A DNA stretch of 64,000 nt from Pseudomonadota bacterium (GCA_018241425.1 JAFEDU010000002.1:1-64000), one strand, 5' to 3'; counted from the stretch's first letter, positions 34,663 to 45,629 are shown. The notes: generated by a model not told the origin, from the sequence alone. A program made the numbers and translations.

Positions 34663-35337
34663 GTGCTCGAGATCCAAGACCTCCACAAGAGCTTCCGGGA
34701 AGGCGGGCGCACGCACGCGGTCCTCGAAGGTGCGAGCGCGGCCGCCGCGGCGGGCGAGGTGCTCGCCATCACCGGCCGCAGCGGCTCGGGCAAGTCGACG
34801 CTGCTCAACCTCGTGAGCGCCATCGACACCCCGGATGCGGGAGCGGTGCGGGTCGCCGGGGCCGAGGTGAGCGCGCTGCCGGAGCCCGCGCGCACGCTCT
34901 ACCGCCGCGCCCAGGTCGGGTTCGTCTACCAGTTCTTCAACCTGATCCCCACGCTGAACGCGCTCGAGAACGTGCGACTGATGCTGGAGTTGAATGGCGT
35001 CGGCGGGGCCGCGGCCCGCGAACGCAGCCGCGCGATGGTCGCACGCGTGGGGCTGGCCGGGCGCGAGTCTTCAGCCGTTGACCAGCTCTCCGGCGGGGAG
35101 CAGCAGCGCCTGGCGATCGCGCGCGCGCTGGTGCACGCGCCGCGGCTGCTGCTCGCGGACGAGCCCACCGGCAACCTGGATGAGGCCACCGCGCGGGAGA
35201 TCGTGCCGCTCATCCTGTCGCTCGCGCGCGATGCCGGGGCGACGCTCCTGATCGTCACCCACGATGCGGCGCTCGCCGCTCGCGCCGACCGCACGCTCGA
35301 GCTGCGCGCCGGCCGCCTCGAGCCGCGCGCACCGTGA
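34663..35337 (+). CDS. ABC transporter ATP-binding protein, LolD/AttE type
   Basis: 224-aa ATPase of the MacB/LolD class. Walker A is GRSGSGKST, the Q-loop FVYQFFNLIPTLNALENV is typical of LolD/MacB, the signature is LSGGEQQR, Walker B is LLLADEPTGN and the H-loop VTHD. It starts at GTG 34663 after AAGGGA; no ATG is available in frame. It overlaps the permease by 4 bases. A TACAAT -10 box sits at 34603-34608. Confidence 0.92.
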   Translation: MLEIQDLHKSFREGGRTHAVLEGASAAAAAGEVLAITGRSGSGKSTLLNLVSAIDTPDAGAVRVAGAEVSALPEPARTLYRRAQVGFVYQFFNLIPTLNALENVRLMLELNGVGGAAARERSRAMVARVGLAGRESSAVDQLSGGEQQRLAIARALVHAPRLLLADEPTGNLDEATAREIVPLILSLARDAGATLLIVTHDAALAARADRTLELRAGRLEPRAP

Positions 35338-37865
35338 GGCTGCTCGAGGCCGCGACGCTACGTCACCTGGCGCGCCACCGCGCCCAGCTGGCCCTCGCAC
35401 TCCTGGGGCTGACCCTCGGCGTCGGCACCATCGTCGCGGTGAACCTCGCCACGGCGAGCGCGCAGGCGGCCTTCGAGCGCTCGCTGCGCACGGTCAACGG
35501 GGCGGCCACCCACCAGCTGAGCGCCGCCGGCGGGGACCTGCCCGAGTCGCTGTACGTGGCGCTGGCGACGCATCCGCCCGCCGCAGGCGGGACGCCGCTT
35601 CGGGTAAGCCCGGTCATCGAGGGGTATGCGCAGGCGGGCAACCGGGTCCTGCGCCTGATCGGCAGCGATCCGTTCTCCGCCCTGTCGGGCGCGGCGGAGG
35701 CGGCCGCGGCGGCAGGACCTGGCGCGCAGGCCGCGGGCGACTGGCTCACCAAGGGCGGCACGGTGCTCATGGATGCCGCGAGCGCGCGCGCGCTCGGTCT
35801 CAAGGTCGGCCAGTCACTGGAGCTTCGGGTCGCAGGCCACACGGTGCCGGCCGAACTCGCAGGCTTCATCGGGGAGGACGCCCCGGGGGCCGAGGCACTC
35901 CTGGTCACCGACATCGCCCAGGCGCAGGAATGGCTCGGCATGCCGGGGCGCATCAGCCGCATCGACGCGCGGCTGCCCGAAGGCCCCGGCGGGGCGGCGC
36001 TCGAGCAGGCGCTGCGCGCGCAGCTGCCCGCCTCGGTGCAACTGGTGGCCACGCGGGCACGCGCCCGCGAAACCTTCGCCATGACGGATGCCTTCACCAC
36101 GAACCTCCACGCCATGAGCCTGCTCGCGCTCCTGGTCGGGATGTTCCTCATCTATGGTGCGGTCAGCTTCGGGGTGCTGCAGCGGCGCACGACGCTCGCG
36201 GTGCTGCGCGCGCTCGGCGCGCGACGCGGAGAGATCCTCGGGCTGATCCTGAAGGAGGCGGCGCTGCTGGGCGTCGGCGGCGCGCTGCTCGGGGTCCTGG
36301 CCGGCATCGCCATCGGGCATGCCCTGGTGGGGCTCGTGGCACGCACCATCAATGACCTCTACTTCCAGGTCGCGGTGACCGAGGTCACCGTTCCGGTCGC
36401 GACCCTCGTGGTGGCGTTCGCGGCGGGACTCGCGACCGCGCTGCTGGCGGCCCTGGTGCCGGCGCTCGAGGTTGCCGGCGCACCCCCGAACCTCGCCCTG
36501 TCGCGCGCGGTGCTCGAGGCCCGCGCGCGGCGGATCGCACGCGCCCTGGTGCCGCTGTCAGTGGGGCTCGTGCTCGCCGCGGCGCTTGCGGTGCTCGCCT
36601 CCTCACGCAGCCTGCTGGCGGGGTTCCTTGCGCTGTTCCTGCTGCTGATCGCCGTGGCCGCCCTCACGCCCGCCTTCCTCGAGGCGGTCGCGCGGCTCGC
36701 GGCGCGCGCGCTGGGCGGCGGGAGCACCGTCCTGCGGCTCGGCCTGGCCGATGTCGGGCGCTCGCTCAGCCGCACCGGGGTCGCGTGCGCCGCGCTCGGC
36801 ATGGCGCTCGCGGCCATGATCGGCGTGGCGCTCATGGTGGGGAGTTTCCGGGCATCGCTGGCCACGTGGCTCGAGAGGACCCTGCAGGCGGACCTGTACG
36901 TGAGCGCGCCGGGGCCGCTCGAGGATGCGGGGCGCCTCTTCATGCCCGGGCGCGTGCGCGAGCTCACCACGCTGCCCGGCATCGCGGCGCACAGCGAGGC
37001 GCGGCGCCTCAGGGTCGACTCCCCGCAGGGGGAGATCGATCTGAACGCCCTGCGGCTGGGCCCCAGGGGCGGGGCGACCTTCACGCTCGCGCAAGGGGGG
37101 GCCCCGGCGTGGGCCGCCTTCGAGCACGGGGCGGTGCTCATCTCCGAGCCGCTCGCATGGCGGCTGAAGCGCGGCATGGGCGGTACGCTCGCGCTCGTGA
37201 CGCCGCAGGGACTTACGGAGTTCCCGGTCGCGGGCGTGTACCGCGAGTACGGCAACGAGCGCGGCGAGATCCTCATGGCGCTTCGCACCTACCGCGAGCA
37301 CTGGCACGATGACGCCGTCTCCGGCCTTGGCATCTACCTCGCCCCGGGACATTCCGCGGAAGCGGTCGCGCAGGAGCTGCGTGCACAGGCCGCCCCCGAC
37401 CCGCTCTACATCCGGTCCAACGCGCAGATCCGCGCGCTGTCGCTGTCGATCTTCGACCGCACCTTTGTGATCACACGCGTCCTGTACTTCCTCGCCGCCG
37501 GGGTCGCGGCCCTGGGACTGGTGTCCGCGCTGCTCGCATGGGAGCTGTCGCGTGCCCGGGAGCTGGCGCTGCTGCGCACCCTCGGCATCACCCCGGCAGG
37601 CACCGCGCTCATGGTGCTCGCGCAGAGCCTCTTCATGGGGCTCGCGGCGTTCGTGGTCGCCGTGCCGGCAGGCCTGGTCACTGCCTGGGTGCTGACCGCG
37701 GTCATCAACCGGCGCGCCTTCGGCTGGCACATCGACCTCGAGGTGCAGTCCGCAGGCTTCGCCACCGCGCTGGTGCTGGCGCTGCTGGCGGCGCTCACGG
37801 CCGCCCTCTACCCGGCATGGCGTGCCGCGCGCGCACCCCTCACCGCGGCCCTGCGCACCGAATGA
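35334..37865 (+). CDS. FtsX-family ABC permease, duplicated (AttF-AttG-like)
   Basis: Integral-membrane permease of 843 aa with two MacB/FtsX modules. An N-terminal helix precedes a large periplasmic domain (residues about 45-250). Three helices (LLALLVGMFLIYGAVSFG onwards) and then the second module follow, with its own periplasmic domain and a final three helices (ALGLVSALLAWELSRARELALLRTLGI). Such permeases use ATP to extrude or move lipids, lipoproteins or peptides rather than importing. GTG 35334 overlaps the ATPase stop, and the TGA overlaps the attH-like ATG. Confidence 0.9.
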   Translation: MRLLEAATLRHLARHRAQLALALLGLTLGVGTIVAVNLATASAQAAFERSLRTVNGAATHQLSAAGGDLPESLYVALATHPPAAGGTPLRVSPVIEGYAQAGNRVLRLIGSDPFSALSGAAEAAAAAGPGAQAAGDWLTKGGTVLMDAASARALGLKVGQSLELRVAGHTVPAELAGFIGEDAPGAEALLVTDIAQAQEWLGMPGRISRIDARLPEGPGGAALEQALRAQLPASVQLVATRARARETFAMTDAFTTNLHAMSLLALLVGMFLIYGAVSFGVLQRRTTLAVLRALGARRGEILGLILKEAALLGVGGALLGVLAGIAIGHALVGLVARTINDLYFQVAVTEVTVPVATLVVAFAAGLATALLAALVPALEVAGAPPNLALSRAVLEARARRIARALVPLSVGLVLAAALAVLASSRSLLAGFLALFLLLIAVAALTPAFLEAVARLAARALGGGSTVLRLGLADVGRSLSRTGVACAALGMALAAMIGVALMVGSFRASLATWLERTLQADLYVSAPGPLEDAGRLFMPGRVRELTTLPGIAAHSEARRLRVDSPQGEIDLNALRLGPRGGATFTLAQGGAPAWAAFEHGAVLISEPLAWRLKRGMGGTLALVTPQGLTEFPVAGVYREYGNERGEILMALRTYREHWHDDAVSGLGIYLAPGHSAEAVAQELRAQAAPDPLYIRSNAQIRALSLSIFDRTFVITRVLYFLAAGVAALGLVSALLAWELSRARELALLRTLGITPAGTALMVLAQSLFMGLAAFVVAVPAGLVTAWVLTAVINRRAFGWHIDLEVQSAGFATALVLALLAALTAALYPAWRAARAPLTAALRTE

Positions 37866-38992
37866 ACGTGCGCCGCGCCGTCATCGCGCTCGCTGCGCTC
37901 GCCGCGCTTGCCGCGGCGGCGGCGTCCGCCGCCCCGCCGCTCGAGGTGGCGCCGCTCCTCGGGCCCGCGCCGGCGGGGTTCGCAGCCGCCGAGGCGCCGC
38001 GCGAGTTCCAGTTCCCCGACGACCACGGGCCCCATCCCGACTTCCGCCAGGAATGGTGGTACTTCACCGGCAACCTCGAGGCGGCCGACGGCGAGCGCTT
38101 CGGCTTCGAGTTCACGGTGTTCCGCTTCGCACTCGCGCCGCCGGGAGCCCGGCCGCCCGGCGACTCGGCCTGGCGTGCGCGCGAGGTGTACATGGCGCAC
38201 CTTGCGGTCACCGACCCCGCGCGCGGGCGCTTCATGTCCTCCGAGCGACTGGAGCGTGCGGCCCTCGACCTGGCCGGCGCACGCGCCCGCCCGTTCGCGG
38301 TCTGGGTCGATGACTGGTCGGTGCGCGCCGTCGAGGACGTGCCGAGCTCGTGGCTGCTGCGCGCGCAGGCGGACGGCTACGCGCTGGAGCTCGAGCTCGA
38401 TGCCTCGGGCACCCCGGTGCTGAACGGCGAGCACGGTTTATCGGTGAAGTCCGACACCCCGCCCTCGGCCAGCTACTACTACTCCCTGCCGCGCCTGGGA
38501 GTCCGCGGGCGGGTGATCCGCGGCGGGCAGGCGCGCGAGGTCACCGGTCTTGCGTGGTTCGACCGCGAGTGGGGCAGCGGGGTGCTGGGCCGCGGACAGG
38601 TGGGCTGGGACTGGTTCGCGCTGCAGCTGCAGGACGGCTCGGCGCTCATGTACTACGCCCTGCGCGACCGCGACGGCACGCGCGACAGCCATAGCGCCGG
38701 CACCTTCGTGGAACCCTCAGGCGAAACCCGGCCGCTGGGCGCGGGCGAGGTCGAGGTCGAGGTGCGCGACCACTACGTGGCCCGCAGCGGCACCCGCTAC
38801 CCGTCGGCCTGGACCGTGCGCGTGCCGCACCTGGGCCTGGAGCTCGCGGTGCGGCCGGTGCTGGCCGACCAGGAGCTCACGACCCGCCCTCGCTACTGGG
38901 AGGGCGCGGTGGATGCGACCGGCAGCCGCGCCGGGGCCAAGCTCAGGGGCCGCGGCTACGTCGAGCTCGTGGGCTACGGGGCGGAACGCTGA
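37862..38992 (+). CDS. AttH/CrtC-like secreted lipocalin-fold protein
   Basis: A 376-aa exported protein of the AttH/hydroxyneurosporene-synthase-like family (CrtC N-terminal plus lipocalin-9). The signal peptide ends near ASAAPP. Conserved blocks are DDHGPHPDFRQEWWYFTGNL, FGFEFTVFRFAL and VTGLAWFDREWGSGVLG. It is usually encoded with MacB-like ABC genes, as here, where all three genes overlap by 4 bases. It probably handles a hydrophobic ligand on the periplasmic side. Hydratase activity is unproven in this context. Confidence 0.88.
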   Translation: MNVRRAVIALAALAALAAAAASAAPPLEVAPLLGPAPAGFAAAEAPREFQFPDDHGPHPDFRQEWWYFTGNLEAADGERFGFEFTVFRFALAPPGARPPGDSAWRAREVYMAHLAVTDPARGRFMSSERLERAALDLAGARARPFAVWVDDWSVRAVEDVPSSWLLRAQADGYALELELDASGTPVLNGEHGLSVKSDTPPSASYYYSLPRLGVRGRVIRGGQAREVTGLAWFDREWGSGVLGRGQVGWDWFALQLQDGSALMYYALRDRDGTRDSHSAGTFVEPSGETRPLGAGEVEVEVRDHYVARSGTRYPSAWTVRVPHLGLELAVRPVLADQELTTRPRYWEGAVDATGSRAGAKLRGRGYVELVGYGAER

Positions 38993-39093
38993 CTGAGCGT
39001 TGCGCCTCTGGCGCCCAGGGGCGCCATGACCGAAGATCCGCCCGCACCGGGTAACCCGTGCCGGAAGTACGGTTCGTTCAAGGAGAATCGAAG

Positions 39094-39639
39094 ATGCGCA
39101 TGCGATCGATCGTGGGACTCGCCGCGGCGGCCGTCCTGGCCCTGCCGGTGTGGGCAGCACTTCCCAACGGCACCAAGGCCCCGGACTTCTCGACCGAGGC
39201 CTCCAAGGGGGGCGACACCTTCAAGTTCGCGCTCGCCGAGGCGCTGAAGAAGGGACCGGTGGTGCTGTACTTCTATCCGGCGGCCTTCACCCCCGGGTGC
39301 ACGGTGGAAGCGCACGAGTTCGCCGAGGCCACGGAGAAGTTCGCCGCCCTCGGCGCGACCGTCATCGGCGTCTCGCACGACCCGATCGACAAGCTGCAGA
39401 AGTTCTCGGTGAGCGAGTGCCGCAGCAAGTTCGCGGTCGCCTCCGACGGCGACGGCAGCATCATGAAGGCCTACGACGCGGTGCTGCTGGGCCACACCTC
39501 CTACGCCAACCGCACCTCCTACGTCATCGCCCCGACCGGCGAGATCCTCTACTCCTACACGGCCATGAGCCCGGACAAGCACGTGGAGAACACGCTGGCG
39601 GCCGTGCAGCGGTGGGTGGACGCGCACCCGAAGCACTGA
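39094..39639 (+). CDS. Periplasmic peroxiredoxin (BCP/PrxQ-like)
   Basis: 181-aa thioredoxin-fold peroxidase. A signal peptide (MRMRSIVGLAAAAVLALPVWA) predicts export. The peroxidatic cysteine is in YPAAFTPGCTVEAHEF, and a candidate resolving cysteine is in VSECRSKF, about 45 residues later. ATG 39094 is 8 bases after AGGAG; the earlier GTG has no such site. It converges on the helicase with a 4-base gap. Confidence 0.9.
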   Translation: MRMRSIVGLAAAAVLALPVWAALPNGTKAPDFSTEASKGGDTFKFALAEALKKGPVVLYFYPAAFTPGCTVEAHEFAEATEKFAALGATVIGVSHDPIDKLQKFSVSECRSKFAVASDGDGSIMKAYDAVLLGHTSYANRTSYVIAPTGEILYSYTAMSPDKHVENTLAAVQRWVDAHPKH

Positions 39640-39643
39640 GCGC

Positions 39644-42600
39644 TCAGCTCAGCTCGTTCAGGACCGGCGGTACCTGGCGGCGCAGGAGCGCGTTCTTCGC
39701 TTCCCACTGCGCCGGCGGGTCGAGCTCGGTGAGGTAGCCCACCTCGCCGCCGCTGTAGAGCGCGATGGGCACCCCGTCGCGATACAGCACGCGGTTGCCG
39801 CTGAGGGAGGGCAGGCGCGCGCCCGGGGTGAGGATCCCGGCGAGATTCAGGGGATCGGCGCCCGACACCGAGATCAGCACGCCCTCGGCGGGCTTGCGCC
39901 GCGCCTCGCGCAGCAGCGGCACCGCCTCCGGCAGTGCGTACTGCTCGCCGGTGACGCCGGCGATGAAGCGCCCGCCGCGGATTTCCCCGCGCGCCTCCAG
40001 GCGCCGGCAGCACATCACGAGCTCGCGCCACGGCGGCAGCCAGTCCGCCTCGCGGGCCAGCAGGCGCCAGAAGATCACGCCCCAGCGCTTGAGCAGCGTG
40101 CGCACCACCTGCTCGACGACCTCGGGGGTGTGCGCCTCCTCCGGCACCGCCGTGCGCGCCACGCGCGACCAGCGACCGGCGGCATCCATCCCGAACAGCG
40201 CCACGCGGCGGCGCCGGCGGCCCGCGCCGCCGCCGCGGCGGCGCTCGCCCGGGACCAAGAGCGCCCGCAGCCCCGCGAAGCTGTCGGAGTTGATGAGGCC
40301 GGTGGCGACCAGCTCCGCGAGCGCTTCCTCCGCCTGGCTCGGCAGGAGGGCGGTGGCGGGCGCGAGTTCGTCGAAGAACGAAGCACCGTGGTCCCTGAGG
40401 TACTGCAGCAGCCTCTGGGCGCCCGCGGACAGCTGCGCCGGCTCGGTCGCCGGTGCGAGCGCCGACCACAGGCGCACGTTGCGGCGCGCCAGGAGCACGA
40501 TGGGCGTCGCGCGCACGGGAGCTGCGCCGCGCCCGGGCTCGGCGGCGCGCGGGGCGAGCCGGGTCCACACGAAGCGCCCCGCCAAACACTGCTCATCGAG
40601 CCACGCCGGCTCGTACTCGCCGATGCGCGAGGGCAGCACCTCGGTCTCCCACGAGCTCGCGGGGGCTTCGAAGCCCTCCAGCTGCGCGAGCACCGCGCCG
40701 ACCGCATCCGGCCCCTCCATGCGGCCGCCCGGGGTGACGCGCTGCCAGTCGAAGAGGAAGCGCAGGAAGTCGCGCGTCTCGATCGGCTCGATCTCGGCGC
40801 GCAGCCGCTTGACGGTGTAGCGGTGGATGCGCGCCAGCAGGCGCCGCTCGCACCACTCCCCGGCGGGCGGGGCATCGGCGGTGAAGGCGCCCTTCATGGC
40901 CGAACCTTCGGCCTGCAGCGCGGTCAGTGCCGCCACGAGGCGCCCCTCGGGAAGCGCGAGTGCGCGCGCCAGCGCCGCCACCGTCAGGGGCCCGGATCCC
41001 TCCAGACGCCCGCGCACGACCTCGATCAGCGCCTGGCCCGCATCCGGGACCTGCGCGTAGGCGGCGGGCGTCACCACCGCGGGGGCCGTGGTGCTGCCCG
41101 GGAAAAGCGCCGTGAACAGCGGCAGCCGTTCGGCGGTGACCCACAGCGCGACCCCGGGGGCTGACAGGCGGGTGACGCGGCCGCTCGCGGCGAGCCCGCC
41201 GAGCAGGGCTTCCCAGCCGGGACCTGCCGCGGCTTCCTCCTCCGTCAGGAAGGTCAGCCACAGGAGCGCATCGTGCAGCTCGTCGGCGCCGGCCGCGTCG
41301 GGCCACGCCTCGGCGCGCACGCGCGCGATGGCCTCCGGGTCGAGCCGCCCGATGTCTGCGGCCGTCTGCGGATCCAGGAACCGACGGCTCATCACCGCCT
41401 GGGTGCGCCGCTCCTCGAGCGGGGCATCGTCGAGGAAAGCGTAGGGGCGCGCGGCCAGCACCTCGAGCGCGAGCGGCGAGGGCTCGGTGAGGTCGCGCGC
41501 CAGCACCTTGATCGCGCCTGACTCCAGGCCCCTGAGCAGCCGCTCGAAGCCCTCGATGTCCATCGCCTCATACAGGCAGTCGTGGATCGCCTGGCGCACC
41601 AGCGCGTGGTCCGGGATCTCCAGTTCCCCCGGCAGGTTCTCGGCACAGGCGACCTGGTCGGGGAACACCGCGGACAGCAGGTCCTCGGCGGCCATGCGCG
41701 CGAGTGGCGCCGGCACCTTCTTGCCGCCGCGGAAGCGTGGCAGCGCGAGCGCGATGGTCGCATCCCAGCGCCAGCGCACCGGGAACATGGGCGCCGCGCA
41801 CAGCGCCTGGATGAGCAGCGGCCGCACCGAGTTGGAATGCAGGTAGCGCGCCACGTCGCCGAGCTCGAAGCTGTGCGCGGTGGTGAGCGATAGCACGATC
41901 GTGTCCTCGGTGGCCGCCGCCTGCAGCTCGAAGTTGAAGGAGCGGCAGAAGCGCTTGCGCAGCGACAGGCCCCAGGCGCGGTTGATGCGGCTGCCGAAGG
42001 GCGAGTGGATGACGAGCTGCATGCCGCCGGCCTCGTCGAAGAAGCGCTCGAAGATCACCGTCGCCTGGGTGGGCAGCGCGCCGAGTGCGGCGTGGCCGGC
42101 GGCGAGGTAGCCGACGAGCTGCACGGCCGCGGCCGCCGCGATGCCGGTCGACTCGCACACCCACGCGGTGGCGGCCTCGAGTCCCCCGCCCAGGTGCGAC
42201 TCGAGCTCGGACCGCAGGCGCGCGACGCTCATCGAGAGCTCGTCGCTGCGTCCCGGCGCCTCGCCCAGCCAGAAGGGGATCGAGGGCGGCTCGCCGCGCG
42301 CGTCCTCCACCCGCAGCCGGCCCTGCTCCACGCGCAGGATGCGGTAGGAGACGTTGCCCAGCTGGAACACGTCGCCCTGCAGGCTCTCGATCGCGAAGTC
42401 CTCGTTGACCGTGCCGACGAAGGTCGCCTGCGGCTCGAGGATCACCTGGTAGTCCGCGGTGTCGGGAATGGTGCCGCCGCCGGTGAGGGCGGTGAGGCGC
42501 GCGCCGGGGCGGCCCTTCAGCTGGCGGTTGACCGCATCGTGGTAGAGGAGTGCGCCGTGGCGGCCGCGGCGGGTGGTGTACCCTTCTGCGAGCATGCGCA

Positions 42601-43963
42601 CCACCTCGTCGAAGGTGGCGCGCGCGAGGTTGCGGAACGCCCACGCGCGGCGCAGCAGTTCGTAGAGCCCGTCCTCGTCCCACTCGCGCGCCGCGCACTC
42701 CGCGACGATCTGCTGCGCGAGCACGTCCAGGGGCTCCTCCGGCATGACGAGGCGGTCGAGCTCGCCGCGGCGCACCGCGGCGATGAGGGCGGTGCACTCG
42801 ACCAGGTCATCGCGCGACAGCGGGAACAGGCGGCCCTTGGGCGTGCCGCCGACGGAATGGCCGGAGCGGCCGACGCGCTGCAGGAAGGCGGCGATGGAGC
42901 GCGGCGAGGAGAGCTGGCAGACGAGCTCGACGTCGCCGATGTCGATGCCGAGCTCGAGCGATGCGGTCGCCACCAGCGCGCGCAGCGCGCCGCTCTTGAG
43001 GCGCTGCTCGGCATCCAGGCGCGAGTCGCGCGCCATGCTGCCGTGGTGAGCGGTGACGTGCTCCTCGCCCAGGCGCTCGGAGAGGTGGCGCGCCAGGCGC
43101 TCGGCCTGGCGGCGCGTATTGACGAACACGAGCGTCGTGCGGTGCTCGCTCACCAGCTGCGCGAGCCGGTCGTAGATCTGCGTCCACACCTCGCCCGACA
43201 TCACCGACTCGAGCGGCGCCTGCGGGATCTCGAGCGCCAGGTCGCGCGCGCGCACGTGGCCGGCATCCACGATCACGCAGTCGGGTTCGCCCGCGGCCGT
43301 GAGTCCGGCGCTCCCGACCAGGAAGCGCGCCACGTCGCCGATGGGCTTCTGCGTCGCCGAGAGGCCGATGCGGGCGAGCCTGCGGCCGGCGAGGGCCTCC
43401 AGGCGCTCGAGCGAGACGGCGAGGTGCGCGCCGCGCTTGCTGCCGGCCATGGCGTGGATCTCATCGACGATCACCGTGCGCGTGGTGGCGAGCATCTCGC
43501 GCCCGGACTTCGAGCCCAGGAGGATGTAGAGCGACTCCGGGGTCGTGACCACGATGTGCGGCGGACGGCGGCGCATGGCGGCGCGCTCGGACTGGGGCGT
43601 GTCCCCGGTGCGGACGACGGTGCGGATCTCGAGGTCGGGCAGCCCGAGCGCGCCCAGCTCGCTGCGGATGCCCTCGAGGGGCGCCTCGAGGTTGCGATGG
43701 ATGTCGTTCGAGAGCGCCTTCAACGGGGAGACGTACACCACGGTCGTCTCGTCGGCGAGTGCACCCTGGGTCAGTCCCTGGCGCACCAGCTCGTCGATCA
43801 CCGCCAGGAAGGCGGCGAGCGTCTTGCCCGAGCCGGTGGGGGCCGCGATCAGCGCGTGGCGGTGCGCAGCGATCTCGGGCCAGGCGTGCGCCTGTGCCGG
43901 GGTCGGGCCTGCGAAGGTGCGCGCGAACCAGCGCGCGACCGCGGGGTGGAAACTCGGGGGCAT
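39644..43963 (-). CDS. Lhr-like ATP-dependent helicase
   Basis: Large superfamily-2 helicase (1439 aa; E. coli Lhr 1538). Walker A is APTGSGKT at about residue 40, motif II VDEIHAM, motif [11 protein letters not shown], and the second RecA domain ends in [13 protein letters not shown] and [13 protein letters not shown] winged helix, the Lhr-core (DEAD-associated) domain and a long C-terminal extension follow. It acts in DNA repair or replication-fork processing in the family. The start at 43963 (MPPSFHP) is chosen on family grounds; a GTG/ATG further upstream would add about 21 non-conserved residues. No strong ribosome site is seen. Confidence 0.93.
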   Translation of the reverse strand: MPPSFHPAVARWFARTFAGPTPAQAHAWPEIAAHRHALIAAPTGSGKTLAAFLAVIDELVRQGLTQGALADETTVVYVSPLKALSNDIHRNLEAPLEGIRSELGALGLPDLEIRTVVRTGDTPQSERAAMRRRPPHIVVTTPESLYILLGSKSGREMLATTRTVIVDEIHAMAGSKRGAHLAVSLERLEALAGRRLARIGLSATQKPIGDVARFLVGSAGLTAAGEPDCVIVDAGHVRARDLALEIPQAPLESVMSGEVWTQIYDRLAQLVSEHRTTLVFVNTRRQAERLARHLSERLGEEHVTAHHGSMARDSRLDAEQRLKSGALRALVATASLELGIDIGDVELVCQLSSPRSIAAFLQRVGRSGHSVGGTPKGRLFPLSRDDLVECTALIAAVRRGELDRLVMPEEPLDVLAQQIVAECAAREWDEDGLYELLRRAWAFRNLARATFDEVVRMLAEGYTTRRGRHGALLYHDAVNRQLKGRPGARLTALTGGGTIPDTADYQVILEPQATFVGTVNEDFAIESLQGDVFQLGNVSYRILRVEQGRLRVEDARGEPPSIPFWLGEAPGRSDELSMSVARLRSELESHLGGGLEAATAWVCESTGIAAAAAVQLVGYLAAGHAALGALPTQATVIFERFFDEAGGMQLVIHSPFGSRINRAWGLSLRKRFCRSFNFELQAAATEDTIVLSLTTAHSFELGDVARYLHSNSVRPLLIQALCAAPMFPVRWRWDATIALALPRFRGGKKVPAPLARMAAEDLLSAVFPDQVACAENLPGELEIPDHALVRQAIHDCLYEAMDIEGFERLLRGLESGAIKVLARDLTEPSPLALEVLAARPYAFLDDAPLEERRTQAVMSRRFLDPQTAADIGRLDPEAIARVRAEAWPDAAGADELHDALLWLTFLTEEEAAAGPGWEALLGGLAASGRVTRLSAPGVALWVTAERLPLFTALFPGSTTAPAVVTPAAYAQVPDAGQALIEVVRGRLEGSGPLTVAALARALALPEGRLVAALTALQAEGSAMKGAFTADAPPAGEWCERRLLARIHRYTVKRLRAEIEPIETRDFLRFLFDWQRVTPGGRMEGPDAVGAVLAQLEGFEAPASSWETEVLPSRIGEYEPAWLDEQCLAGRFVWTRLAPRAAEPGRGAAPVRATPIVLLARRNVRLWSALAPATEPAQLSAGAQRLLQYLRDHGASFFDELAPATALLPSQAEEALAELVATGLINSDSFAGLRALLVPGERRRGGGAGRRRRRVALFGMDAAGRWSRVARTAVPEEAHTPEVVEQVVRTLLKRWGVIFWRLLAREADWLPPWRELVMCCRRLEARGEIRGGRFIAGVTGEQYALPEAVPLLREARRKPAEGVLISVSGADPLNLAGILTPGARLPSLSGNRVLYRDGVPIALYSGGEVGYLTELDPPAQWEAKNALLRRQVPPVLNELS

Positions 43964-44202
43964 GAGGACATTGAAACACAGCAATCCGGGCCCCGGGAGC
44001 GCCGCGGGCACGACCGGCGCTCCCATACAGGGGGTCGGTCCTGCCGCGCCTGTATGTCCTACACGCGCTCGCCTGCTTACGGTGTGTTACCAGGGCTGAG
44101 GCCCAGCGTCCGACAGCCCCGTGTCCGGTCCTGTCCGACACCCCGGCACCAAAAGGGGAGTAAAATGTCAGATGCTTTCAAGGCCACTGCAGGACATTCA
44201 GG

Positions 44203-45012
44203 ATGTGGGAAGCCGATGACGTGGAAGCCGCCTCGCGGCGCAGGCTGGCCTGGCTGGTGGGCATCATCGCCGCGGCGGTTGTCGCCGGCGGCGGGGGTTA
44301 TTACTGGTTCACCCACCACGACGCCCCGCCCCCGCCGGTAGCGCAGACCCCCGCGCCGCCGCCGGCCACGGCCGCCGAGCCGCCGGTTGCCCACCCGATC
44401 GTCGCGGAGGGTGAGAGCGCCGCCCTGCCGGCCCTGAACGACAGCGACCAGGTGGTCCACGACTCCCTCGCCGGCGTGGTCGGCCGCGAGCCCATCGAGC
44501 AGTTCCTCGAGCCGCAGAACATCGTGCGGCGCATCGTCGCGACGGTCGACAACCTGCCGCGCAAGAAACTCGCCGTCGACCGCCGCCCCGTGAAGGCGAC
44601 GCCGGGCCAGACCGTGACCGCGAGCCAGGGCGACCTCGTGACCCTGAGCCCCGACAACTACGCCCGCTACGCCCCGCTCATGAAGGTGCTCGAGCACACC
44701 GACATGAAGGCGCTGGCGCTCGTCTACCAGCACCTCTACCCGCTGTTCCAGCAGTCGTACGAGGACCTCGGCTACCCGGGGAAGTATTTCAACGACCGCC
44801 TGGTCGAGGTCATCGACCACCTGCTGCAGACCCCGGAGATCGCCACTCCCGTGGCGCTCACGCAGCCGAAGGTGTTCTACGAGTACGCCGATCCCGACCT
44901 CGAGGGGCGCTCGGCGGGCCAGAAGCTCCTGATCCGCATGGGGACGGCCAACGAGCGTGTCATCAAGGACAAGCTGCGCGAGTTCCGCGCCGAGATCGTC
45001 AAGAAGAAGTAA
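44203..45012 (+). CDS. DUF3014 membrane-anchored protein
   Basis: 269-aa protein with one N-terminal transmembrane helix (residues about 15-37) and a Pro/Ala linker. The DUF3014 domain has VVGREPIEQFLEPQNIVRRIVATVDNL, FNDRLVEVIDHLL and a final YEYADPDLEGRSAGQKLLIRMG. Function is unknown. ATG 44203 follows AGGA by 9 bases. A different-frame ATG at 44165 has a much better ribosome site (GGGGAG) but encodes only 58 unrelated residues overlapping this gene. The upstream gap 43964-44202 shows nothing else. Confidence 0.8.
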   Translation: MWEADDVEAASRRRLAWLVGIIAAAVVAGGGGYYWFTHHDAPPPPVAQTPAPPPATAAEPPVAHPIVAEGESAALPALNDSDQVVHDSLAGVVGREPIEQFLEPQNIVRRIVATVDNLPRKKLAVDRRPVKATPGQTVTASQGDLVTLSPDNYARYAPLMKVLEHTDMKALALVYQHLYPLFQQSYEDLGYPGKYFNDRLVEVIDHLLQTPEIATPVALTQPKVFYEYADPDLEGRSAGQKLLIRMGTANERVIKDKLREFRAEIVKKK

Positions 45013-45029
45013 CTCCGGACGGGTGTCGC

Positions 45030-45629
45030 ATGGCTGAAGTCGGCATGAACGATGCGGAGCTCGCGCGGCCGCTGGGAGAATTGCGCGGGGTCCTGATCCC
45101 GGGGGAAACCCTCGAGGCCTACGCGATCCAGCGGCGCCTGTTCGCGCTCACGCACCGCCGCGTGCTGGTAGCCGCCACCAGCGGTCGCCTCGTCGTGCTC
45201 ACGCGCAAGCTCCTAGGCGGCTTCGACGTCGCCACCATCCGCTGGCAGGACCTGGAGGAGGTCACCCTGCGCGTCGGCATCGTGAGCGCCGCACTTGCGG
45301 TGCGGGCCGGCAAGGCCACCGATCTCGCCTCGCTGGCCGCCACCGGCACGCAGCGGGTGGAGTTCCGGGGGCTGCGTCGCGACCAGGCCCAGGGCGTGTA
45401 CCGCATCTGCCAGACCCAGGACCAGGCCTGGCGCGAGAAGCGCCGCGTGCGCGAGCTGGAGGAGCTGCGCGCGCGCTCCGGGGGGATCCAGGTGTCCGCG
45501 GGCGCCGCGGCGGCACCCGCCGCCGGCGGTGATGCGGTGCGGCGCCTGCAGGAGGCCAAGCAGCTCCTGGACGCGAAGCTGATCACGGACGCCGAGTACG
45601 AGGCCATCAAGGCCAAGATCGTCAGCTGA
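45030..45629 (+). CDS. PH-domain protein with SHOCT-like C-terminus
   Basis: 199-aa cytoplasmic protein. Residues about 15-130 are a bacterial Pleckstrin-homology-like domain (FALTHRRVLVAATSGRLVVLTRK, GFDVATIRWQDLEEVTL). The C-terminal 33 residues (VRRLQEAKQLLDAKLITDAEYEAIKAKI) are a SHOCT short helix pair. SHOCT domains often mediate oligomerisation. It starts 17 bases after the DUF3014 gene. Confidence 0.8.
   Translation: MAEVGMNDAELARPLGELRGVLIPGETLEAYAIQRRLFALTHRRVLVAATSGRLVVLTRKLLGGFDVATIRWQDLEEVTLRVGIVSAALAVRAGKATDLASLAATGTQRVEFRGLRRDQAQGVYRICQTQDQAWREKRRVRELEELRARSGGIQVSAGAAAAPAAGGDAVRRLQEAKQLLDAKLITDAEYEAIKAKIVS

Noticed and set aside
42005..44341. 778-codon plus-strand frame antisense to the Lhr helicase
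   Set aside because: Composition is typical of an antisense shadow, and the opposite strand encodes conserved helicase motifs.
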